Assembly: GCA_036569845.1 (NCBI GenBank)
Contig: DATCPY010000148.1
Span: 1-8,847 of the forward strand
Length of the DNA stretch: 8,847 bases
Direction of reading: 5' to 3'
Source: UBA4735 sp036569845
GTDB taxonomy: Bacteria; Chloroflexota; Limnocylindria; P2-11E
Each line of letters begins with the position of its first letter. The first letter of the stretch is position 1. Position numbers and translations under genes: made by a program. The notes beneath the pieces were generated by a model. The model was given only the letters and a program-made list of their open reading frames with translations, was not told where the DNA came from and did no database searches. Of the stretch, positions 1-5,954 are shown in pieces.

Positions 1-1314
1 GACATACTCGCGTTCGAGCTCCACGCGGGTCTCTTGCAGGTGCGCCAGGTCGAGCAGGTCCTGCACCGTGCGATCGAGGCGCTCGACGTGACGCCGGGAC
101 TGCGCGATGAGCTGCTCGCTGTCGCGGGCGCGACCCTGCGCGAGCAGCTCGAGGGATCCGGCGATCACGGTGATCGGCGTGCGCAGCTCATGGCTGATCG
201 TCGCCAGGAATTCGTCCTTCAGCTTGTCGGCCGCGCGGAGCGCTTCGGCCTGGCTCGCGTCGGCGAACAACCGCTCGTTCTCGAGCACCTGCGCGATCAG
301 GCCGGCGACCGTCTCGGCGAGGCGCACGTCGTCGGCACCGAACGCGTCGGCGGTGGAGCGCGAGAGCGAGAACGCGGCGACGGAGCGACCACCGACGCGC
401 AGGGGGACGATGACGACCGAGCGTGGCTGCTCGTTCGGACGCACTGCCACGAAGCGGGGGTCGGTGAGGAGGTTGCGCACGAGCAGCGTCGATCCGCCGG
501 CCATCGCCGCGCCCAGGAGGCCCTCGCCGAGCTTGAGGCGCGGGGCCGACACGGCCTCGGCGGCGGCGTCGGCCGCAAGACGGTAGAGCGGCCGGTACTG
601 ACCAAGCTCTTCGTCCGCCACGAAGACCGTGGCGCGGTCGAAGCGGAGGACGTCTCGGCTGGCGCGCAGCACCGCAGGCACGATCGCGTCCGCGGATGGA
701 ATGCCGGCAACGATGCGCATGACCTGCTCGAGCGCGGCGTCCTCGGCGACGCGCCGCTGGAGTCCGGCGATCAGGCCCTCGCGCTCATCGCGGAGCTGTC
801 GGAGTTCCCGCAGGCCGCGATCGAGGAGCACCGCGGCGAGCACGAAGACCGAGATCGTGAACAACACGCGTTCCGGCGAACTAGCGAAGCCGAAGGCGGC
901 CTGGCGGAACGCGATCACCGCGACGTAGGCGGCCGAAAGGGCCGCCGTCGCACTCCACGTCCCGACGGTGCCGAAGCGGAACGCGCCGGTGATGATGACG
1001 ACCATCCCGATGAGATACGTGCTCCAGGCGGGATCGCTCGAGAACAGGAACATCGCTGCGACGAGGACGCCCAGGTCGCAGGCGAACGAGATCGAGGCGA
1101 TCCCCCGGTGCTGCTCGATGGAGGTCGCCCGACCGGACGCGCGCAGGATGAGCACGCCGTAGATCAGGATCGTGAGGCCCAGAAGGAACACGCCGGGCAG
1201 CCAGAGGTTCGGGAAGAACGGTCCGAGGACGATGTCGAGCGCCGCTGCGCCCCACCGGATACGCGCGATGGTGCGCTCGACGCGCTGAGCCTCGAGCAGC
1301 AGTCCTTCGCTCAT
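1..1314 (-). CDS. Membrane-anchored GAF-domain sensor histidine kinase, C-terminus cut off by window edge
   Basis: The reading frame is open from an ATG at 1314 down to position 1, giving 438 residues without a stop. The N-terminal part, roughly residues 22-165, is a hydrophobic block with about five or six membrane segments. A short charged helix follows (about 165-190), then a GAF-like sensory domain (about 190-345). Next comes a HisKA dimerisation/phosphotransfer helix with the H-box SHELRTP at residues 374-380. H375 is the predicted autophosphorylation site. The ATPase domain would lie beyond the window. The family autophosphorylates on His and passes phosphate to a response regulator, which is not visible here. 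The start is fixed because the same frame closes at the transporter's TAG (1327-1329), only 12 nt upstream, and no other start lies between. No Shine-Dalgarno sequence is evident, so coupling to the preceding gene is likely. The signal sensed cannot be told from sequence. Confidence 0.9.
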   Translation of the reverse strand, partial: MSEGLLLEAQRVERTIARIRWGAAALDIVLGPFFPNLWLPGVFLLGLTILIYGVLILRASGRATSIEQHRGIASISFACDLGVLVAAMFLFSSDPAWSTYLIGMVVIITGAFRFGTVGTWSATAALSAAYVAVIAFRQAAFGFASSPERVLFTISVFVLAAVLLDRGLRELRQLRDEREGLIAGLQRRVAEDAALEQVMRIVAGIPSADAIVPAVLRASRDVLRFDRATVFVADEELGQYRPLYRLAADAAAEAVSAPRLKLGEGLLGAAMAGGSTLLVRNLLTDPRFVAVRPNEQPRSVVIVPLRVGGRSVAAFSLSRSTADAFGADDVRLAETVAGLIAQVLENERLFADASQAEALRAADKLKDEFLATISHELRTPITVIAGSLELLAQGRARDSEQLIAQSRRHVERLDRTVQDLLDLAHLQETRVELEREYV

Positions 1315-1326
1315 CGGCGGCTGAGA

Positions 1327-2187
1327 CTACCCGAGCGCGAGCGCGATGACGCCCCCCACCATGAGGACCGCCGCGGCCGACCTTCGGCCCATATCCGCCT
1401 CGGCCAGGCTGCGCGCGCCGATGATGACCCCGAAGAGGATCCCGATCTCCCGAGCCGGCGCGACGTAGCTGACCGGGCTGATCACGAGCGCGGTCAGCAC
1501 GAGCATGTACGCGAGCGGCGAGAGCGAGGCCACCGCGAACGCCGCCGTCCGGTTCGCGGACCACTCCGCCCGCACCTCGGCCCACCGGCGCAGCGCGAAG
1601 GGCGTGAGGATGAGACATCGCGCGATGTTCGATCCCCACTCGTACAGGATCGGCGGGATGAGCAGGACGCTCACTCCGCGCTTGTCCCAGAGGGTGTACG
1701 TCGCGATCGTCACGCCCGTGAGCAACGCGTATCCGACCGCCGCGCCGACGCCGCGCTCCCTGAGCTTGCGCGGGTCGCCGGTGAGCACGAAGACCCCGAT
1801 CGCGATCGAGACCGCGCCGGCCAGCGCCAGCGGCGTCGGCCGCTCGCCGAAGATGAGGATCGCGCCGATCGTCGCGAGCACCGGGCCGGTCCCTCGCGCG
1901 AGCGGATACACGATCGAGAGATCGCCCGCCCGATAGCCGCGCTGCAGGAAGATGAAGTACGCGACGTTCAGCGCGCCGTTCACGAACATCCAGGAGGCCT
2001 CGACCGGACCGAGGTGCGCGCCACTGATCAGCAGCACCGCGATCGCGATCGGCCCGTAGAGCGGGATCGAGAGCGTCAGCGCAAGCCAGAGGAACGGCAC
2101 CCCGCCGCCGGCGCGCTTCGCGAAGAGATTCCAGGTCGCGTGGGCCACGGCCGACGCGAGGACGAGCGCGAGGGCGAACGCGGTCAT
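1327..2187 (-). CDS. EamA/DMT-superfamily transporter
   Basis: This 286-residue protein is very hydrophobic, with about ten predicted membrane helices arranged as two similar five-helix halves. That is the usual size and architecture of drug/metabolite transporter (EamA) proteins in the inner membrane. Characteristic segments are HATWN at residues 16-20 in the first helix, YPLARGTGPV at 94-103 in the first half, and the matching YVAPAREIGILFG at 241-253 in the second half. The ATG at 2187 overlaps the TGA of the upstream YcaQ-like gene by 4 nt (ATGA), and no Shine-Dalgarno sequence precedes it, which suggests translational coupling. EamA proteins export or import small metabolites such as amino acids, nucleosides or sugars. 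The substrate is not predictable here, although its place in a hydroxylase operon makes export or import of a related metabolite conceivable. It ends 12 nt before the histidine kinase start, with no terminator in the gap. Confidence 0.9.
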   Translation of the reverse strand: MTAFALALVLASAVAHATWNLFAKRAGGGVPFLWLALTLSIPLYGPIAIAVLLISGAHLGPVEASWMFVNGALNVAYFIFLQRGYRAGDLSIVYPLARGTGPVLATIGAILIFGERPTPLALAGAVSIAIGVFVLTGDPRKLRERGVGAAVGYALLTGVTIATYTLWDKRGVSVLLIPPILYEWGSNIARCLILTPFALRRWAEVRAEWSANRTAAFAVASLSPLAYMLVLTALVISPVSYVAPAREIGILFGVIIGARSLAEADMGRRSAAAVLMVGGVIALALG

Positions 2188-3365
2188 CGCTGGGTTTTGA
2201 GGGCCGCGCGGAGCGCCGTCTTGAGCGCAGCGGGCCGCGCCTCGGCCACCGTCACGTCATCGCACCCCACCCAGCGCGCGGCTTCGATGAGGGCGCGGGC
2301 GATCTGTTTGGCGGCCGCGGGCTCTCCGCTGACGCGCTTCGCGACGAGCGTGGTCGCGGTGCGTCCCGGATCGACGCGGCCGACCAGCTTGCCGCCGGCC
2401 AGGACGGGCATCACGAAGTAGCCATGCACGCGCTCGGGCGCCGGCACATAGGCCTCGAACTTGTGGGCGTAGTCGAAGATCCGCGCGGTGCGCGGCCGGT
2501 CCCAGATGAGCGAATCGAACGGCGAGATCAGCGTCGTGCGATGGCCTCCCCGAACGGTGCCGTTGGACAGCGCCCTCAGGGACCGCCGGGATGCCCAGGC
2601 CTTGCCTTCCCACCCCACGACGCGAACCGGCGTCAGACCGGCGCGGTCGATCGCGGCTTCTGCCTCCGGCAGGCTCACCCCCATCCACCCGAAGTAGCCA
2701 CGGAGGTCGGTCAGCGTCCCGACCCCGAGACGGTCTGCCGCGAGACCGATGAGCGTCGCGTGGCACGTGGCGTCGTCCTCGTCCAGGTCACGTAGCCGCG
2801 CGGGGATCGCGCGCTCGGCAAGGTCATAGACCCGCCGCCAGGCCTGGCGCTCTACACAGACGACCTCGCCGAGCGCCATGAGCCGCTCGAGCGCGATCTT
2901 CTCCGCCGACCAGTGCCACCAGACATTCTCCGGCCGGGGCGCCTTGCTTCGCGAGCCGCCGAGATCCGTCGCGGTGAGCGGTCCGCGCGCTTTCAGCGCG
3001 GCGAGCACCTCACGCATCGCGTGCTTCTCCGCAGGACGGCGCGGATGCTCACGCCGCCCGCTGAGCCGGCGGCGTGCCGCCAAGTGCGGCCAGAGCTCTA
3101 GGGGCAGGATGCAGTAGGCGTGCGCGATCCCTTCGAACGCGCGCGCCGGGCGGTGCCAATACGCGTCCTCGACCATCTGTCGCGGCACCGGGCCAAGGCG
3201 CGCGTAGGCCACGAGCTCGTGCGATCGGGCGAGGACCGAGATGGTGTCGAGCTGCACCGCGCCAACGCGCCGGAGCATCGTGCGCACGTCGGGGTCCGGC
3301 GCGCCGACGAACCCTTGGGCGTGCAGCGAGAGGGTCCGCGCTTCGGCGGCGGTGAGCTCGATCAC
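2184..3365 (-). CDS. YcaQ/AlkX-type winged-helix protein, putative DNA glycosylase
   Basis: This 393-residue protein matches the HTH_42 (winged-helix) family whose E. coli member YcaQ (AlkX) unhooks interstrand DNA crosslinks and removes bulky alkylated bases. The YcaQ branch carries a catalytic QxD motif, seen here as Q38-L39-D40, followed by a conserved RSHELV-like segment (about 47-52). The C-terminal hallmarks are also present: SPFDSLIWDR at 281-290, then FDYAHKFEAYVPAPERVHGY from 297, and a GKLVGRVDPG segment at about 325-334. Length is typical for the family (about 350-410). The start is GTG at 3365, overlapping the upstream TGA by 4 nt (GTGA). The next in-frame ATG, residue 30, lies just before the catalytic motif and would remove conserved sequence. 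A cytosolic DNA-repair role is inferred from the family. Specificity in this protein is untested, and many homologues are annotated only as winged-helix DNA-binding proteins. Confidence 0.88.
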   Translation of the reverse strand: MIELTAAEARTLSLHAQGFVGAPDPDVRTMLRRVGAVQLDTISVLARSHELVAYARLGPVPRQMVEDAYWHRPARAFEGIAHAYCILPLELWPHLAARRRLSGRREHPRRPAEKHAMREVLAALKARGPLTATDLGGSRSKAPRPENVWWHWSAEKIALERLMALGEVVCVERQAWRRVYDLAERAIPARLRDLDEDDATCHATLIGLAADRLGVGTLTDLRGYFGWMGVSLPEAEAAIDRAGLTPVRVVGWEGKAWASRRSLRALSNGTVRGGHRTTLISPFDSLIWDRPRTARIFDYAHKFEAYVPAPERVHGYFVMPVLAGGKLVGRVDPGRTATTLVAKRVSGEPAAAKQIARALIEAARWVGCDDVTVAEARPAALKTALRAALKTQR

Positions 3366-4168
3366 GTCGTGAAGACACGGAGCGGCCCGACATCATGGAA
3401 CCCCATCGCGCGCAGATTGCGAGCGGAGCGGCCGTCGGGCTCGGCGAGCGAGAAGCACGCCCGCGCCCCACGCTCGACCGCGATGCGCACGCGCTCGGCG
3501 ATCAGCGCGCGCTGGAGGCCGTGGCCCCGATGCGCTGGGAGGACGCTGCCCGACCAGAGGCTCGCCGCGCCCGACGACACGATGACGATCCCGCTGCCGG
3601 CGGGATCGCCTCCGCGAGTCGCGCGCACGGCCATCACGGTGCGCGGGTGGGCTCGAAGCATCGCGATGCGCGTGCGGGTGAAGTATTCCGCGATCGGGCC
3701 GCCGCCTCCGAAGCCAGACTGGGCAAGGAACGCGAGCGGCGCCGCGTCGTCCGCGGCGACGCTTTCGATCGCGACGTCGGGCTCGACCGTCTGGCGCGAG
3801 AGCGCTCGGCCGCGGCGTACGAAGACGTGATGCTGGGGCTCGGCTTCGCGCAGCCCCGCCCGGCGCAGCGGTCGCGCGACGGACTGCGGGGCGAGGCGCC
3901 CGAGCAGCGCGACGCGCGGCGCCAGCTTGAGCTGCGCGTAATACGCGAGCACGGCGTCCAGCGCGACACGCGTCGGCGGCTGGCGTACGCCGAACCCGAT
4001 CGCGAGATCGCCGAACGGCTCAGGGAACGACGCCGCGCTGAAGCAGACGACCCCCCGGCGGGTCGCGTTGGCCAGGCCATAACGCCGCGCGAGGATCGGA
4101 TCGCTCTGCGTCCAGAGGCGCTGGGCGACGACGAAGTTGTCGTTCACGGCGCGCGCGAGCGTGGTCAC
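3362..4168 (-). CDS. GNAT-family N-acetyltransferase-like protein (tandem paralogue 1)
   Basis: This 268-residue protein has a C-terminal GNAT fold (about residues 130-268). The acetyl-CoA pyrophosphate-binding motif A reads SVLPAHRGHGLQRALI, with the R/QxxGxG-type core at H213-G217. The N-terminal half (about 1-120) resembles the same half of the neighbouring gene at 4165-4989 and may be a degenerate GNAT-like domain. Shared landmarks include an LARRYG-like stretch near residue 26, a YYA segment near 76 and a GFGGGGPIAEYF segment near 152. The two genes are therefore probable products of tandem duplication, now strongly diverged. The start is GTG at 4168, overlapping the upstream TGA by 4 nt, with no Shine-Dalgarno sequence. 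A GTG at residue 8 is an alternative start. GNAT enzymes transfer an acetyl group from acetyl-CoA to an amine on a small molecule, antibiotic or protein. The acceptor is not identifiable. Confidence 0.85.
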   Translation of the reverse strand: MTTLARAVNDNFVVAQRLWTQSDPILARRYGLANATRRGVVCFSAASFPEPFGDLAIGFGVRQPPTRVALDAVLAYYAQLKLAPRVALLGRLAPQSVARPLRRAGLREAEPQHHVFVRRGRALSRQTVEPDVAIESVAADDAAPLAFLAQSGFGGGGPIAEYFTRTRIAMLRAHPRTVMAVRATRGGDPAGSGIVIVSSGAASLWSGSVLPAHRGHGLQRALIAERVRIAVERGARACFSLAEPDGRSARNLRAMGFHDVGPLRVFTT

Positions 4169-4989
4169 GCCGGGCGCGTGAACCAGCGGGCGCGATAGAG
4201 CGTGCGAAAACCGAGGTCGTGGAGATTGTGGCCGCTCGGCGAGTCCGGATCGGTCTGCGAGATGAAGATGCGCTTCCGGCGTGCCAGACCCAGGCGCACG
4301 CGGGCTGCGATGAGGGCCTTTTGGATGCCACGCCCGCGGAACCGCTCGGCCACCGTGCCGGAGTAGCAGCCCGCCACGCGGTCGGTGAGGACGAGCTCAC
4401 CGGTCCCGGCATCGTCTGCGCCGACGGTGGCGATGAAGGCTCCGCCGTTCGGCCCCATCTTGTGCAGCCCGGAAACCGTGAGGTCCGCGACGAAATCACC
4501 GATCGGGCCCCCATCGCTGAATCCGAATCCGTCGCGGACGAGCTCCGCGAACCGTCGGAACTCCGGCGGCTCGCACGACCGGACCGTCACGCCGGCGATC
4601 GAGACGTCCACCGGCGCGCTCGTTTCGAGCACGTGCGATTCGTACCCATGGCCGGAGTCCGAAAAGCCAGCGGCTTCGAGTGCGGTCAGCAGGTCCGGCG
4701 GAGTGATCGAGTCGTAGACCTCGATGCACGCCGGCTTCGCGTGCCCCGCGTAGTACCGAACGATGGCATCGATGCCGGCCCCATCCAGCGGTGCGAGGAT
4801 CGACGCGCCCACGGCACGGTTGAAGAGCTGGTAGTCCCAGACCGCGCAACGCGAGCAGGCGATGCCGGCGATCTCATCGACGGATGTGCCGTACCGCTGC
4901 GCGAGATCGTCTCCGGACACGAGGAACGCCCGCGCGACCGCAAGCTGGTTCTCGAGCTCCAGGCGGATCAGCTCCGCGTCGGTGGTCAT
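4165..4989 (-). CDS. GNAT-family N-acetyltransferase-like protein (tandem paralogue 2)
   Basis: This 274-residue protein ends in a GNAT domain (about residues 132-274), with motif A at R216-F-R-G-R-G221 followed by IQKALIAARV. The C-terminal segment around DPDSPSGHNLHDLGF (about 247-261) parallels EPDGRSARNLRAMGF in the downstream paralogue. The N-terminal 120 residues again look like a partner domain, with LAQRYG near 29 and RYYAGH near 78. The start is taken as the ATG at 4989, which overlaps the TGA of the FAD-subunit gene by 4 nt (ATGA). The frame stays open further upstream to 5100, but that extension lies inside the FAD-subunit gene and encodes a proline/alanine/arginine-rich out-of-frame sequence. 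The domain predicts acetyl-CoA-dependent acyl transfer in the cytosol. The acceptor is unknown. Two divergent copies kept side by side suggest different substrates or a heteromeric enzyme, which is inference. Confidence 0.86.
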   Translation of the reverse strand: MTTDAELIRLELENQLAVARAFLVSGDDLAQRYGTSVDEIAGIACSRCAVWDYQLFNRAVGASILAPLDGAGIDAIVRYYAGHAKPACIEVYDSITPPDLLTALEAAGFSDSGHGYESHVLETSAPVDVSIAGVTVRSCEPPEFRRFAELVRDGFGFSDGGPIGDFVADLTVSGLHKMGPNGGAFIATVGADDAGTGELVLTDRVAGCYSGTVAERFRGRGIQKALIAARVRLGLARRKRIFISQTDPDSPSGHNLHDLGFRTLYRARWFTRPA

Positions 4990-5954
4990 GCCAACCGGCG
5001 GAGGGTGCGTCGGACAAGCTCGCGCGCAAGCGGCAGCTTGTAGCCGTTGTCTTTCAGCGGCTCGGCCTTCTCGAGCGCCATCTCGGCGGCCGCCTGGCAC
5101 GCGGCGTCATCCAGCGCGCGTCCCTCGAGCAGCTTCTCCGCGTCGCGAGCCCGCCACGGCACCGGCGCGACGCCGCCGAGGACGATGCGTGCGTCGCGCG
5201 CCACACCGGCGATGATCTTGACCGAGACCGCGACCGACACGAGCGCGAAGCTCCAGGTCTTGCGCTCCATCGCTTTCTCGAAGGCGCCGCGCCTGGCGAG
5301 CGAGTTCTCGGGCACGCGGACCTCGACGATGAGCTCGTCCGGCGTGATGGCGTGCTCGCGGCGCACCCGGCCGTGCGGTGTCACGAAGAGGTCGCCCAGC
5401 GGCATCGTTCGCGATCCGCGCGACCCGGTCAGCGCGACGCTCGCGTCGTACGCGATGAGCGCGGGGGCGAGGTCCGAGGGAGCAACCGCGACGCACTCTT
5501 CGGCGCCGACGATGGCGTGAAGGCGATTGTCGCCATCGACGGCGAAACACCGCACGCCGCCCTTCAGCCAGCACGGATAGGCCTCGTCGCGGAAGTACCA
5601 GCAGCGATTTCGCTGCAGCAGATTCCCGCCGACGGTCCCCATGGTGCGGAGCTGCAGCGTCGCGGCCGGCCGGAGCGCTTCGCCGACGATCGGCATCAGC
5701 TTCGCCAGCTCGGCGGAGGTCTCGAGCTCGGCGAGCGACACGAGCGCGCCGATGCGGAGCCCCTTTCCCTTCGTGCGCGTCCAGCCGCGCAACGGCTCGA
5801 GGTCACGGATGTCCACGATCCGTTCAGGCGCCGCGATACCGTCCTTCATGAGGCCGAGCAGATCGGTGCCACCGGCCATGACGGTCGCGCCGCCGCGCGC
5901 GAGCTCGAGCGCCTCGGTCACCGCCTTGGGGCGCGCGTACGCGAACGGCTTCAT
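4986..5954 (-). CDS. Molybdenum hydroxylase FAD-binding medium subunit (PaoB/CoxM-like, with likely [4Fe-4S] site)
   Basis: This 322-residue protein is the flavin subunit of a three-component xanthine oxidase-family enzyme. It accepts electrons from the Fe-S subunit and passes them to the final acceptor. The PCMH-type FAD-binding domain is marked by VMAGGTDLLGLMKDG (about residues 25-39) and TMGTVGGNLLQRNRC (104-118). The second conserved block is PSDLAPALIAYDA (159-171). The C-terminal CO-dehydrogenase flavoprotein domain begins near residue 220 and includes FALVSVAVSV (236-245) and VLGGVAPVPWR (258-268). Between the FAD motifs are four cysteines, C118, C128, C136 and C154, with spacing close to that of the loop that binds a [4Fe-4S] cluster in E. 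coli PaoB (YagS). The ATG at 5954 overlaps the large-subunit TGA by 4 nt (ATGA). The longer open frame to 6833 runs antiparallel through conserved large-subunit sequence and is not used. Confidence 0.93.
   Translation of the reverse strand: MKPFAYARPKAVTEALELARGGATVMAGGTDLLGLMKDGIAAPERIVDIRDLEPLRGWTRTKGKGLRIGALVSLAELETSAELAKLMPIVGEALRPAATLQLRTMGTVGGNLLQRNRCWYFRDEAYPCWLKGGVRCFAVDGDNRLHAIVGAEECVAVAPSDLAPALIAYDASVALTGSRGSRTMPLGDLFVTPHGRVRREHAITPDELIVEVRVPENSLARRGAFEKAMERKTWSFALVSVAVSVKIIAGVARDARIVLGGVAPVPWRARDAEKLLEGRALDDAACQAAAEMALEKAEPLKDNGYKLPLARELVRRTLRRLA

Noticed and set aside
1315..1326. Terminator or promoter between the transporter and kinase genes
   Set aside because: Only 12 nt are available, with no hairpin, T-run or -10-like hexamer.
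34..2421. Plus-strand open frame of 795 codons opposite the kinase, transporter and YcaQ-like genes
   Set aside because: Its product is Arg/Asp/Glu/His-rich low-complexity sequence with no domain. The opposite strand encodes three recognisable proteins. Long antisense frames are expected in GC-rich coding DNA.
4165..5100. Longer start for the second GNAT gene
   Set aside because: The added 37 residues overlap the FAD-subunit coding end out of frame and lack family similarity. The ATG at 4989 makes the same 4-nt overlap as its neighbours.
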